A stretch of 64,000 nucleotides of DNA, taken from assembly GCA_037447655.1 (NCBI GenBank), contig JBBHKE010002926.1:309152-373151 (forward strand), read 5' to 3'. Position 1 is the first letter of the stretch, and every line of letters starts with the position of its first letter. Positions 11,952 to 23,687 of this stretch are shown one piece after another. The notes under the pieces are model-generated. The model ran no database searches. It was not told the DNA's origin and worked only from the letters and a program-made list of their open reading frames with translations. The DNA comes from Zygnema cylindricum. Lineage: Eukaryota; Streptophyta; Zygnematophyceae; Zygnematales; Zygnemataceae. Both the position numbers and the translations under genes were made by a program.

Positions 11952-12898
11952 GTGTTGCTCATCAACTTGCTTCTCGTGTGCTCTCATTGGCTCTTTGGCG
12001 ACTTGTTCGAAACTATCCACCTGAAATATTAACCAAGATTATGAATAATTATGATTAGTTGATGGAGATAGCACTGCCAGTTACATTTTGCACACATTAT
12101 ATTTATTATACATTATATATGTGCATAATAAGACACATAATAAGACATATAATATCATTTATAAACATTGTATTCAACATTTAATAAGTTTTGAAGCATG
12201 TCGTGATTGGTTCAATTTTGGTAGAAAAGTGTGACAAGAGTGATGATAGATAGGTTTGCAAAAAAGATTCAAAAGGAGAAGTAGATCCAACATTTATTGA
12301 ATTCGTTGAGGAAATCTTGTACGCATGTTCTAACGCCTTCTTCGACAATCGCACTCCGAGATATGTTTATTTTTTTACTTGTGCATTTTGCTTCTCTTCA
12401 TCTTACAGCCTGCATTCACAATCAGGTTTATAAACTCCCATTCTTTGTATATAGATTTGGCCTTATCCACAAGACTCACTCACTTCGTTTGGTTATTGAT
12501 GTTCAAAAAATAGCGGCAATTTGTGTACTTGTACACAAAGCTTTGTTTATCATTCTAAAAAATCAAAAGCTTATGGCAAATATGGCGATCCTGACTTAAT
12601 TATTGTGGTATTGTTGTGTTATTGAATTTTTAGGTTTGGGATCTTGTTAACCAAGAACTGGTGATCTCCCTCAAGTGGGATGCGAAGATCATTGCCTTTG
12701 CAGTCAATGAAAACACAAATTATACGTAATTTTCTTTGCCCTCTCTTTATTACAGTTAAGTCATTGAATGTAGTCCCGAAGAACACAATTTTCACCTATC
12801 ATTACATTACAATGGGCAATGTATTTGCCTTTTTGTGCTGTTCTAGTCTAGAGGCCTTTTATTCATACACATTCAACTAGGATATGGAGGTTGATTCC
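11952..12898. other. No gene recognised
   Basis: AT-rich sequence with a short TA-rich block (12100-12160). The open frames (for example 12297-12599 and 12680-12880) have no recognisable domain or exon-like structure. Confidence 0.5.
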
Positions 12899-13187
12899 AG
12901 CGTACTATGTGGTACTATACTTAGCATACTATGTGGTACAATAACTAGCATACTATGTAGTACTGTAATTAGCGTACTTTGTGGTACTGTACTTAGCGTA
13001 CTATATGGTACAATACATAGCGTACTATGCGGTACTGTACGTAGCGTACCGTACTATGTGGTACAGTAGTTAGCGTACTTTGTGGTGCTTAGCGTACTAT
13101 GTGGTACAATACTTAGCGTACTATGTGGTACAATACTTAGCGTACTATGTGGTATTGTACTTAGCGTACCATGTGGTACTGTACTTT
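12899..13187. repeat. 24-bp minisatellite, about 12 units
   Basis: The unit is close to AGCGTACTATGTGGTACAAT plus ACTT. It varies between copies (CTGTACTTAGC, CAATACTTAGC). One unit is shortened around 13082. Each unit contains the near-palindrome GTAC..N..GTAC. Open frames on both strands across it (8-residue peptide repeats) are a by-product of the 24-bp period. Confidence 0.9.
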
Positions 13188-13589
13188 CCTTCTCCAATTT
13201 AATGCTTTCGAGCGCGCGATTCAAATCGCGCAGTGGTACAGAATGTTGGCCCGCGCCTTTCAAGTTTTTGAACTCTTAATCCGAATCCAATTTTGAAAAT
13301 TTGAACTTTGAAGACGAGAAATTGTGAAGTTGCGAATCAAAAAAACTGCCCACAGAAAGAAAAGTCTACCTTTAAATAATTTTCACGGTTTTTGAAAGGC
13401 TAACTTGAAACCAATTTCAAGTCTAACTTACTCTCTACCTTTCCTCTCGCCTTTTCGTCTACACTTCTCCTTGAAGCTACTATTTCAGCTCCCTTTTACC
13501 TCATCCGTCGGCTGTATGGTGTACATCTCATATGGTCGGTACAAACTCCACAGTAATATCCGATGTGTATTGCTATCTCTAATCTCTCC
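13188..13589. other. No gene recognised
   Basis: Unique-looking spacer between the minisatellite and the Copia-B 5' LTR. It holds no coding or repeat structure that I can support. Confidence 0.5.
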
Positions 13590-14766
13590 TTTTGATATTT
13601 GAGTATTTTCTAGGTCTGTATTAGGATAGAAAAAGAGCTGAGGCGGTCTGCCTCTAACTCCCCTATCCAAGCCCCCACACTTGTTGTAGTCACTAAAGGC
13701 TGGATAGGTAACTAGAGCCATGGCTGCCTAGGCTCTCTAGAGAAGACAGGGGGTGAATTAGGTAGACTTACCAAAAGTTAGTTGACGGACCCAGGAATTG
13801 ATCCTGGTATCCCCTTCGTCAATCCGCATTAGCCGTTAGCTCTAGCCGTTAAGTCTAGGACAAATATTACGATATATAGGGTTTGATAAATATATAAATC
13901 GTTATATGTAGATAAATCCGTTTAACGACTAATAGATACTTTGTACATAGATACAGTTTGATTTAGTACGAAGTACGGTATGTGGACAGAACAGATACCG
14001 CGCATTTGTTTCGATAGCGAAACGAATACCGCGCGTCGAATTTCAGCGGCTACGATTATAGTCGGTTTTGATCGGACGCCCGCGATAGGCGCCGCGATCA
14101 CGGAAATGTACTTTTGGCGTTTTACGGTCTTTGTCACGTCAGATGACACGTGGCGTAATAACATTGGATTACGGGAATTCCGGAGATTACAGGAACTAAT
14201 CCTGATTTGACACGTGTCGACATTTTGGCCATGTCGTACAATGGCCGTACACAAAGTACACCGACACCTGTACTTTTATGTACGATACAGTAATTTGAAT
14301 GGTGCCGTACTTCAGTAGATAGAGTTTTAGAGAGGGAATAGGACTTAGAAAATTTTGGGTAGGCAGTTGCCTCTCCTAGAGAGCACTCTGTATAAATGGC
14401 AAACTTTGGCCAGCCATATCTATCAATTTACTTAACCATTTTCAGTGATTCTTTTTGCTGCGGACTCAGGGGAGTCCAGGCTACACAAGGGTGTAGTCGG
14501 TCAGAGTTTTTGTCTGCCAGGGTGGCTGCATTTATAAGAGAAAGTCAAAGTGGGTGAATGTGTCCAAATCTCATATTCTAACTTTGCATTCTGTGGTGGA
14601 ACTGACCAAACAGAAAGTGTTATTTCAAAGGGGTGAATCTACATTGGGATTGTGACTGTGAAGGGGTCAGTCATTTGGGTTTAAATTAACTTGGAGTTGG
14701 CACTATCTAGATTAGCTTCTTTTGGATCTGCATACTCTGAGGGCCAATGGAGGTCTCAGAGTTTCA
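13590..14766 (+). repeat. 5' LTR of Copia-B (subfamily B)
   Basis: 1177 bp, aligned end to end with the solo LTR at 6364-7531. The first dinucleotide TG has become TT here. A TGTATAAATGG promoter-like box lies near 14390. An antisense tRNA-like block lies near 13786-13850. It ends GAGTTTCA. Confidence 0.87.
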
Positions 14767-15761
14767 GGTTATTGGCCCACCATCTAGGGTGCCTATGTTC
14801 GATGGAACAGACTTCACCTATTGGGAGTTTATAATGGCGGGATTGCTTTTTGAGAAACACTTATGGGGAATTGTTTCAAGACAAATGAGATGTCCGCCAC
14901 CTGGCTTTCGAGGAGCTTACTATGGAGATTCATCTGAGGCTGCCCATAATATCAACCGGAGCTCAAATGCAACGGAAGGTGAAGGGAAAAATCTTTCCGT
15001 GGATAGGGAAATAGGGGAGAAGGAAAAAGGGACACCTATGGTGAGGGGAGCTAGGCTCTCAGCTATGGTACCACATGTATGGTTTAAAACTGAAAAAAAT
15101 GACACAAAAATATGGGAATACAAAAACACTATAGCAAAACATCTCATACTTAGATATGTGTCTAAGTCGATAGCTATCACTCTTTTAAGTCTAACCAAAG
15201 CTTCAAAGATATGGGAAGCATTTTGGTGGAGATTTATAGAGCTGGAACTATTCAGGAGCTCCAGTTGGCTGAGCAAAAGCTAGTGAGTTACACTTACAAA
15301 AGAGGAAAGATGTTAGATTACTGTAATGATCTTTTTTGTTTGTATATGGAAATGGAAAGTGCCAGGTGGACAGGTACAATGAAAATGAAAGTTAACACCC
15401 TTATCATGAAATTACCAGATGAGTTCGAAAACATAGTGTACCGAGTACAAGGAATGCCTGATAGTTCATGGAAATCGAACACAGTAGTCAGGATGATACT
15501 TGTGCAGGAAAATACAATGGAGATTAGGAGAGGAGAAAAAAGCATTCAAGCTCTAGCAGTAGGAGGGGACCGATAGGGGAAGGACCAAAGAAACCTTATA
15601 GAGGGGAAAAAGATCATTCTGGGGGACAGAGGCCCCCAAAGGGTCTTTGTCATTATTGCAAAAAGCCGGGACACTTTATCGTAGATTGTGTCAAGCTATC
15701 AAAGCTGAGGCTCCAAGAGAACAGTGGAGGGGGTTCTTCCGGAGGGAAGAAAAAGGCACTT
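14747..15761 (+). pseudogene. gag of Copia-B, frameshifted
   Basis: It starts MEVSEFQVIGPPSRVPMF, so the primer-binding site encodes QVIGPP. The frame is open to 15283, then the homologous gag continues in another frame from about 15211 to 15576 (AEQKLVSYTYKRGKMLDYCN, LPDEFENIVYRVQ, GEKSIQAL), and a further shift leads to the CCHC knuckle CHYCKKPGHFIVDC near 15650. At least two frameshifts separate the parts, so no full capsid protein is made. Homology to Copia-A gag is high throughout. Confidence 0.85.
14767..14781 (+). other. Primer-binding site of Copia-B (iMet half-tRNA type)
   Basis: GGTTATTGGCCCACC. It differs at one base from the complement of the iMet anticodon arm. That base is the G of the ATG used as gag start in the sister elements, so gag here opens from an in-frame ATG at 14747, inside the LTR. 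Confidence 0.8.
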
Positions 15762-16561
15762 GTGGTTACAAAAGTGTCAGGAGAAACCGAGGCTGAGTCC
15801 TTTGAGGAGGATGGGGTGCTTCTTCTTGACGAGAGTCTGGAGGAGAAGGAGATTCCTCGGAGGCAGAAGTGTGCCCTTGGAGCAATCCGGGAAGCTCCAC
15901 AGGAAGGATGGATCATCGACTCAGGTGCATCCATGCATATGTGTCGTGATAAAGAACTCTTCACTAAGTTAAAAAAGATTCCTACTGTAGAGATAGAGTA
16001 TGGGGATGGGAGAGTGGCTACTACAGATCTAGTGGGATTAGTAGATCTGAAAGTATTAGTGGAGGGTAAGACTTCTCTACTTACATTCTCAGATGTACTT
16101 TACATTCCTCAGCTGAGTAAAAATCTTGTCTCTACGTCTGTGTTAGATGACAAAGAGTTTGATACCTTCACTAGAAAGGGAGTCTTTACAACTAAGTATG
16201 GGGATGAAGTTTACTTCATAGCAGATAAGGGTAGCCAAAAAATGTTTAGGCTTAACCTGAGTAATGAAAAGAAGAATGCTTACTATGTTGGTGTTCCTAA
16301 GATGATGATTTGGCATAAGCGGTTGGGGCATGTGCATTTTGATAGGTTAAGGGAAATGAAAAAACTTGGAGTAGTATATGGCATTCAGTTTGGGGATAAT
16401 GAAATGATGGATGATTCTAGTGGTTGTGCTCAAGGTAAGGCTCACAGACTTCCCTTTCCCAAAGCCGCCACATATAAAGGTGAGAAAGTGTTAGATTTGG
16501 TCCACATAGATATTTGGGGACCTGTAAAAGTACCTTCGGTTGGAGGAAAGAGGTTTATGAT
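15762..16561 (+). pseudogene. pol of Copia-B, 5' part (protease, GAG-pre-integrase), cut by nested element
   Basis: One open frame. The aspartic protease has an intact site IIDSGASMHM near 15918. The GAG-pre-integrase region follows (WHKRLGHVHFDRLREMKK, then the zinc-binding DDSSGCAQGKAHRLPFP, in which the first Cys of the usual CSGC is replaced by Ser). The first catalytic aspartate of integrase lies in VHIDIWGP. The frame stops being pol at 16561, where Copia-N is inserted; pol resumes at 21109 after the duplicated ATGAT. The open frame reads about 130 nt further into LTR sequence. Confidence 0.9.
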
Positions 16562-17545
16562 TGTTGTCCATAGCCTATTTCATCCATGGATTACTCACGG
16601 AAACACCCACATACTACCTCAAAAACAGCTGTGTTTCAGACAGCACAGATTACTCCAAACTGAACAGAGTCACCTCAAACTCTACCAATAGGTTGTATAC
16701 CATATACACTATAAACTCCCAAAGTTACAGCTAAATCCACTAAGGCATGTAGAAGATATAGGCTCCAGAGTTTCACAAAAACAGTTGACAGCTTCACAAA
16801 CTAACCACTTAGGCTGCTCACAGAATCTTACACAGATACTGGAATACAATGAAACTTCACACACATATATATTCTATATCACTCCACAAAGTTTCACATG
16901 AAAGCACCAAACAAAGTGATCACACCAACAGGTCAAAGATGCAGAGAACAGTTTGTCATTGCTTTGATAAACTTGACTGCGATACATAAAATAATCTAAG
17001 TCCTGCAAGTTATACTCAGAGTACGGAGGCATACTAGCCGTACTGTATCTACTCTAATAAACTAATTAGTAAAAAGGACAAACCTCTGTTTTACATAATA
17101 TTTACACCGCACTCTTCGTATGTCAGAAACCAAGCTACCACTAAGCAACTACTAAGCTACCACTACCGTACAATCATCATTACTCGAGATCTATCCTAGT
17201 CATATTATCCGCAGCTGCGCTGGTTGCGCTGGTCGCGCTGGGTGCGCTTGTCCGTACGGATCATACAAATAGCCGCAGCTACGTTGACATAACTGCGTCG
17301 CAGCTCCGCAGTACTGGCGACGCCTATTCCAACATTCCGTTTATTTTACATCGGATCGCTTCGCGATCCGCCGTCCATTTGTCACAGCTTGTTCACACCA
17401 CTCAATGAGTCTTTTACGTCACTTTAATTATATCAATCCGTTCGCTCCCCCAATCTGTGAATCTATTCAAACCTCCATATTAAATCCAATTAGCAGTTAC
17501 GGGCAAACTGTCTCGTATGCACGAAACTGACTTTTCAAAACAACA
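16562..17545 (-). repeat. 3' LTR of Copia-N
   Basis: Matches 20136-21108. It has an extra run of a TGCGCTGGT-type 9-mer near 17215-17250 that is shorter in the other LTR (near 20800). Confidence 0.92.
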
Positions 17546-18703
17546 CTCCCCCGAAAATTTAGTTTCGTGCACCCAGAAAAATATGCAGTGTGTAATGCTA
17601 TGTTGCTACGCTGCGCTAGTTTGACATCGCAGCGCAGTATGAATTCAAAGTGCAACGTGTACTGCTATGCTGCTACGCTGCGCTAGTTTGACATCGCAGT
17701 CCTAACTGCTGCTCTTTTTCACCTTTAACTTCCTCCTCATAGCCTCATCTACTGAGACTAAAGCTTTCAAATTCTACGCTCCCCTAAAGCTTTAGACTCA
17801 TTAGTCCATGCTGTACGCAAATGTTTCCACTCTAATGGATAAACAAAAGAATAAAAAAAAAAATTTAAATATTCAAAATTCTGTATTAACCTCCATTGTT
17901 CATCATACAATAAATTTATCAAAAACACCACATCACCAGTGCTTTGCCGACGTCGCCATTGCTCCTGCTGCCCTCTGCCAATTCCCAGTCGCTTGCTGCC
18001 TTCTTGCAAAACTCCCCTTACGCCATAAATGCATAACCCCTGAATGTTTAGTTGCCTGCACCTGGAATAAAATAATCAGCGTGTAAGTGTCATACGGCAC
18101 CACTCCTTTTGCTGCGCCGCTATGCTGCGTCGCTGTTCGCGACGCGAACTTCTTCTGATGATTCTCCACTGCTTTCGCTGCGTTCTACCATGTCTCCCAA
18201 AATTTTCGTTCATGAACAAGTCATGGCTTCCACCACCTCCTTCGTCTTCAAAAATACATAAATAAATCTTTTTATTTCTTTTCAACTAACTCAATAAAGA
18301 AAAATACAAATCTAAAGTCCAACCAAAAACAAATAGAATGTCAAACAAAGTTGTCTTTATAAGACATGCCTGTAAAATAAGTTTTTCCGAAACTAAGATT
18401 TCTCTAAATTCACATTCTTCAGAAATATCATCCATAAAATCATTTCTCCCGCTCTCTTTTCTTGATCACTCTCTGAGTATGTTTTCTTCTACCTTTGATC
18501 CGTTGAATATTACATCTTCTTTTTGTTTTCTTCATGATCTTTTGTCTTGTTTGAAAGTTTACATTTCTGTCACAATTTTCTACTCGTTTACAGTCACAAA
18601 TACTAGATTTATGTTTCACCTTTATGTTTTTCTTCATAGATTTGCTACTTCCATCAACTTCTTTCATCTGAGAAATTTTAATTTTGATTATTTTTCTTTT
18701 CAG
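17546..18703 (-). other. Non-coding internal region of Copia-N
   Basis: It contains a roughly 65-bp tandem duplication at 17585-17700 (shared TGCTACGCTGCGCTAGTTTG). The open frames here are on the wrong strand or show only low-complexity composition. No pol motif is visible. Confidence 0.6.
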
Positions 18704-19135
18704 CTACACTCTTTTAACTTTTGTATTTTTATTACATTTTTCAATCCGACAAACTTCTTTTCTCACTCCAATTTTCTGAACAGTTTTTCTTCGTTTTTCT
18801 CCTAGTTCACTAATTTTCATGGCCACCTTACTTCTAGTTTCTGCTTCTAAGTGTCCATCTCTTCCCCCAACTCCTCTTGCTGTAGTTAACAAACTTTCTT
18901 GTAAGCAATTTTCACCCACAGATTTGTCATCTGATAAGGTCACAGAAATCGTGTCCTCCTCTCTTTCGTCTTTCACCACATTATCTTCGCTAACATAACT
19001 CCTTCCACCAGTTTCCACATTATACACCTCATTCCTAATTCCAGTTTTCTTCATATCTTCACCCGGTCCTTCTAGAAAAATTGGGTTTAGTTTATTAGTC
19101 TTTATGTTTAAGTATTTTTCGGCTTCCACTTCCAA
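18704..19135 (-). CDS. Hypothetical charged protein downstream of Copia-N gag
   Basis: 143 residues, rich in Glu, Lys and Arg, starting 24 bp after the gag stop. I recognise no domain. Two related segments (RGSEGHLEVEAEKY, read just upstream of the start, and GGRDGHLEAETRSK) suggest an internal duplication. It could be a former extension of gag separated by a stop codon, or a chance frame. Nothing shows that it is expressed. Confidence 0.35.
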   Translation of the reverse strand: MEVEAEKYLNIKTNKLNPIFLEGPGEDMKKTGIRNEVYNVETGGRSYVSEDNVVKDEREEDTISVTLSDDKSVGENCLQESLLTTARGVGGRDGHLEAETRSKVAMKISELGEKRRKTVQKIGVRKEVCRIEKCNKNTKVKRV

Positions 19136-19159
19136 GTGACCTTCACTTCCTCTAATTTC

Positions 19160-20161
19160 TCATACTTCAAACAACTCTTCCTCCTGTAACTCTTTGTTAC
19201 TCACCAATCTGACGTCGGGAAAAGGGACAGACATTAAATCCTTTTCTGTCACCTCTTCCTTTACTCTATTCCAAACACCACAGAAGGTCGGTAAATACAT
19301 AAATTCGTCAACACACGGTGTATGCCTTTTGTCATTTGTCGAGTTTTGTCTCTCACTCACGAAAGCACTTGATTCCTTTCTTGTTGGGGTTCGAACTAGG
19401 GTGTTGTCCCATCCATCTTTGAAATTCCATGTAACACATGCACTTTTATAAGATGGACATACCCTGAAGGTATGTTCTAAATCATTACAGTAAAAACAAT
19501 TCATTGGCCGATCTCCGAACTCACTATTACCTTTAAATTTCTGAAACTGAGACTTAGATTCCTTTATATTCCTTTCACTTGATAAAACCTTTCTATTAGC
19601 CTGTTCATCTAGAATAACTCGTCTAGCTACAGTTATACTCCAATCATTTTTATCAATTAAAGTCAATCGATCTAGTGCACTCTTATATTCTTTAGGTAGA
19701 CTTCTCATTAACAAGATAGCTTGTTGAGCATCTGTAAAGTTTCCCCCTGCCAAATCATTTTCTGCAAATAATACTTGTAAGTCAATACACTGTTTCTCCA
19801 TACTACCTCCTACATACTTGTGTTCAACTATTTTGGTAACACTACTAAGCCAATGATATAAAGACGTCTTTGCATACATACATTCTAAGCTCTTCCATAA
19901 TTCAGTTGCCCTTTTAAAACTTAGGTATGACATTACCAAATCCTCAGTCAAGGAGTTCTTGATAACCCTTAGACACTCATGATTTTTCCTTTTCCATTCA
20001 TTTGATGTTTCGGCCAAGGTACCGTCCATCACATCCATTAGCTCCATCATCTCGAAGTAGCTCTCAAGAGCACACTTCCAGTAGTGATATTTTGATCCAT
20101 CAAATATAGGTAGCCATGGGTGTGGGCCCATAACCTGTTGTCTATAGCCTATTTCATCCAT
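19160..20161 (-). CDS. gag: Gag protein of Copia-N
   Basis: 333 residues, intact. It would form virus-like particles and package the element RNA. The N-terminus has the family signature VMGPHPWLPIFDG at residues 10-22, followed by a UBN2-type gag domain (WKSLECMY, LRSLPKEYKSAL) and one CCHC knuckle, CFYCNDLEHTFRVC, which lacks the usual Gly before His. The first ATG is at 20161, in the LTR. A second in-frame ATG (20131) lies in the primer-binding site and begins MGPH, the start position used by gag of Copia-C and Copia-D. It diverges strongly from the other gags here, so Copia-N is a separate lineage. An intact frame alongside missing pol implies selection on gag in trans, or recent insertion. 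Confidence 0.85.
   Translation of the reverse strand: MDEIGYRQQVMGPHPWLPIFDGSKYHYWKCALESYFEMMELMDVMDGTLAETSNEWKRKNHECLRVIKNSLTEDLVMSYLSFKRATELWKSLECMYAKTSLYHWLSSVTKIVEHKYVGGSMEKQCIDLQVLFAENDLAGGNFTDAQQAILLMRSLPKEYKSALDRLTLIDKNDWSITVARRVILDEQANRKVLSSERNIKESKSQFQKFKGNSEFGDRPMNCFYCNDLEHTFRVCPSYKSACVTWNFKDGWDNTLVRTPTRKESSAFVSERQNSTNDKRHTPCVDEFMYLPTFCGVWNRVKEEVTEKDLMSVPFPDVRLVSNKELQEEELFEV
20121..20135 (-). other. Primer-binding site of Copia-N (iMet half-tRNA type)
   Basis: On the minus strand GGTTATGGGCCCACA directly follows the LTR end (..CAACA). 14 of 15 bases complement the plant iMet anticodon arm. Confidence 0.85.
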
Positions 20162-21108
20162 GGATTACTCACGGAAACACCCACAGACTACCTCAAAAAC
20201 AGCTGTGTTTCAGAAAGCTCAGATTACTCCAAACTGGACAGAATCACCTCAAACTGCACCAATAGACAGTATACCATATACACTATAAACTCCCAAAGTT
20301 ACAGCTAAATCCACCAAGGCATCTAGAAGATATAGGCTCCAGAGTTTCACAAAAACAGTTGACAGCTTCACAAACTAACCACTTAGACTGCTCACAGAAT
20401 CTTACAGAGATACTAGAATACAAAGAAAATTCACACACATATATATTCTATATCATAGAATAACTCCACAAAGTTTCACATGAAAAAATCAAACAGAGTG
20501 ATCACACCAACAGGTCAAAGATGCAGAGAACAGTTTGCCATTGCTTTGATAAACTTGACTGCGATACATAAAATAATCTAAGTCCTGCAAGTTATACTCA
20601 GAGTACGGAGGTTAACCAGCCGTACTGTGTCTACTCAAATAAACTAATTAGTCAAAAGGACAAACCTGTGTTTAACAGAATATTTACACCGCACTCTTTG
20701 TATGTCAGAAACCAGGCTACCACTAAGCAACTACTAAGCTACCACTACCGTACAATCATCATTACTCGAGATCTATCATAGTCATATTATCCGCAGCTGC
20801 ACTGGCTGCGCTTGTCCTTACGGATCATACAAATAGCCGCAGCTACGTTGACTTAACTGCGTCGCAGCTCCACAGTACTGGCGGCACCTATTCCAACATT
20901 CCGTTTATTTTACATCGGATCGCTTCGCGATCCGCCGTCCATTTGTCACAGCTTGTTCACACCACTCAATGAGTCTTTTACGTCACTTTAATTATATCAA
21001 TCCGTTCGCTCCCCCAAATCGTGAATCTATTCAAACCTCCATATTAAATCAATTAGCAGTTACAGGCAAACTGTCTCGTACGCACGAATCTGACTTTTCA
21101 AAACAACA
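20136..21108 (-). repeat. 5' LTR of Copia-N
   Basis: 973 bp, TGTTGTTTTG to ATAGACAACA on the minus strand. It pairs with 16562-17545. Confidence 0.92.
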
Positions 21109-23687
21109 ATGATGACAATAACTGATGACTGGTCTAGATACTCTAGAGTCTACTTTCAGAAAACAAAGTCTGAAGCATCAACTTACTTCAAAGAATATAA
21201 AGCTTGGATTGAGAAGTTGCATAAAACCCCCATTAAAAGAATAAGGAGTGATAATGGGGGGGAATATCCTCTAACGAGTTTGAGGAATATTTGAAAGATG
21301 AGGGAGTGCAGCACCAGAAAACTGTACCATATAACCCGGAACAAAATGGGGTAGCTGAGAGGTTGAATCGAACACTAAAAGATAGTGTAAGCAGTATGTT
21401 GGCAGACAAGAAAATAGGAAAGAGATTTTGGGCAGAAGCAATGAATTGTGCCAACTACATTAAGAATAGAGTCCTTACCTCAGTTGTAAAGGAGTGACAC
21501 CTTATGAGAGATGGGTTGGAAGGAAACCAGATATCTCACACCTTAAAGTATTTGGTAGCCAAGTTTACAGTCTTGACACGGATAAGAAAAATTGGAAACT
21601 AGATGCTAAGGGAAAACCTGGATACTTTGTGGGATATGATGAGGATGTTAAGGGATATAGAGTCTATGACTTAGCAAAGAAAGATATCATTCTGGTCAAA
21701 CACTTAGTTGTCATGGTTGAAGGGAAGTCATTTGACCCTTTCAAATATACAAATAAGATAAAGATCAGATTTGAGTCCGAAAGTGAGGAGAACTCGGTCG
21801 TTCCCGAAAGGGACATGAGTGAAACCGTGATTACAGATTCAGGGGAGATCCAAGATACAGAAGACTCACCGGAAACCTCACATACTCTTATGGACTTCAA
21901 GGAGATAGAAGAAGCAGGACAAGAACCGGTTTCCATGGACAGGGGAGCCGATGAGACAGTGAGAAGAAATTTAAGACTTCCATCCATTCTTGCTTCGGAG
22001 TTTGAGGGAGGAAGGAGGAGCAGCAAAAGATTACAAGAAAAACAAGCCGCTCATAAGGTAACTAAGCTATCTCACCCTGATGAGCCTCAGTCTTACTCGG
22101 AGGCAGTGAATAGTCCAGAGAAAGAAAGATGGATTAGAGCTATAAATGATGAGATGGCTTCTATCATGAAAGCAAATTCTTGGGAACTAGCAGATTGTCC
22201 TCCAGACAGAAAACCTATTGGGTGTAAATGGTTATTTAAACTAAAACTGAAACCAGATAATACCATTGAAAGATATAATGCTCGATTGGTAGCGAAAGGG
22301 TTCACCCAAAAGGAGGGGATATACTATGAGGAGACCTTTGCTCCAGTTGTTCCGTTCCCATCAGTAAGGATTCTCCTCAGTCTGGCAGCAGCGAAAGACA
22401 TGGAAATACATCAGATGGACATCAAGACTGCTTTCCTCAATGGTGAGTTAGAGGAAGAAATTTTCATGAGACAACCCGAGGGGTTCGTGGAAGAAAGGAG
22501 AAGAGAGCAAAGTCTGCAGGCTCCCAAAGTCCTTATATAGACTAAAGCAGGCTCCTCGAGAGTGGAATAAGAAACTAGATGAGTTTCTTAGCAGTCTGGG
22601 ATATATCCGTATCAGCTCTAACCATTCTATCTATATGTTTGAAGATGAGAATGGTGTCATTTTTATTGCAATTTATGTGGATGATCTGCTTGTGTTGAGT
22701 AAATCCTTCGAAAAGATCAATAAGTTAAAAACAGATCTTAGAAGCAGATTTGATATGAAGGTTTTAGGGGAGGCATAATATATTTTGGGGATTCAAATGG
22801 AGAGAGATAGGGGGAAGAAGATTATCAGACTTACTCAGAAAGAAGTAATAGGTAATATGCTTGAGAAATTCCACATGGAAAATGCTAACAGTTGTACCAC
22901 TCCCATGGACTTGACAAAAGTAAGTGATGGGAGTGTAGAAGGAGGAGTGATGATCTTAGATGATCAAATGGGTACAGAAGAGAGAGAGTTTATGAAGATT
23001 ATCCCTTATAGACAGGTTGTAGGAAGTTTAATCTTTTTTATGAATTGCACCAGGCCGAACATAGCGGCAGCAGTTGGAGTACTCAGTAGGAGTCTTAATG
23101 ATCCTAGGAAGAGGGATTGGGAGGCAGCCAAGAGAGTCATGAGATATTTGGTAGGAACCAGAGAGTTATGGTTGCACTTGGGAGGGGAGCACACTGACAT
23201 CACTACTTGGAGTGATGCCAGTTATGGGGACGCACCTATGAGACGATGCACTTCTGGGTATGTGTTGTATGTTGGGGAAGGTGCATGCTGTTGGAGCAGT
23301 AAGCAACAAAAGGTGGTTGCTCAGTCCCTGTGGAGGCTGAATACATGGCCTCTTGTTCTGCTGTGAAAGAGTTGATGTGGGTCAAGTCTTTGCTGCAACA
23401 ACTAGGGTATATGAAGGAGGGAGTGCATGAAGTGTTTTGTGATAATCAAGCGGCCATAGCAATTGCAGCCAATCCAAAACATCATTTTAAGGCTAAATAT
23501 ATGGACATAAGATTAAGTTTTGTAAGAGAAAAAATTGAGAATAAAATAGTGAATCTTGTATATAGATCTGATGAGGAAATGGTAGCGGACATGATGACCA
23601 AACCTGTGCCCTCACCAAAGTTAAAATACTGTAGGGAAAAGTGTGGATTAAAACAAAAATTAAAATTAGACTAGAAAATAAGGGGAG
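21109..23687 (+). pseudogene. pol of Copia-B, 3' part (integrase, reverse transcriptase, RNase H), broken
   Basis: The integrase resumes after the nested element (TITDDWSRYSRVY). The second aspartate is in RSDNGGEY near 21247, followed by a frameshift, and the catalytic Glu is in GVAERLNRTL. A shift at about 21490 leads into a long frame (21494-22540) with the linker and the reverse transcriptase start (KPIGCKWLFKLK, FTQKEG, HQMDIKTAFLNG). This frame is lost near 22500. The YVDDLL box is at about 22675. RNase H spans 22785-23674 (TTWSDASYGD, EAEYMASCSAV, KAKYMDIR) with one more shift near 23330. It is less decayed than Copia-A but not functional. Confidence 0.9.

Larger units (their letters stand above)
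16562..21108 (-). mobile_element. Copia-N: complete gag-only LTR retrotransposon nested in Copia-B pol
   Basis: 4547 bp, TGTTG...CAACA ends, perfect 5-bp target duplication ATGAT at 16557-16561 and 21109-21113, LTRs of 984 and 973 bp that are very similar, an intact primer-binding site and a polypurine tract (TTTTCGGGGGAG, minus strand, next to 17546). Removing it and one ATGAT restores the Copia-B integrase (FMI|TITDD). Only a gag gene is recognisable inside, with no protease, integrase or reverse transcriptase motifs, so it must depend on enzymes of other elements. The clean ends and similar LTRs suggest one of the youngest insertions here. Confidence 0.93.

Noticed and set aside
12899-13187. 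CRISPR-like direct repeats
   Set aside because: The units are head-to-tail with no unique spacers, in a eukaryotic genome.
12884-13279. Open frames on both strands with 8-residue peptide repeats
   Set aside because: They arise from the 24-bp period of the minisatellite, a multiple of three, and have no start context or domain.
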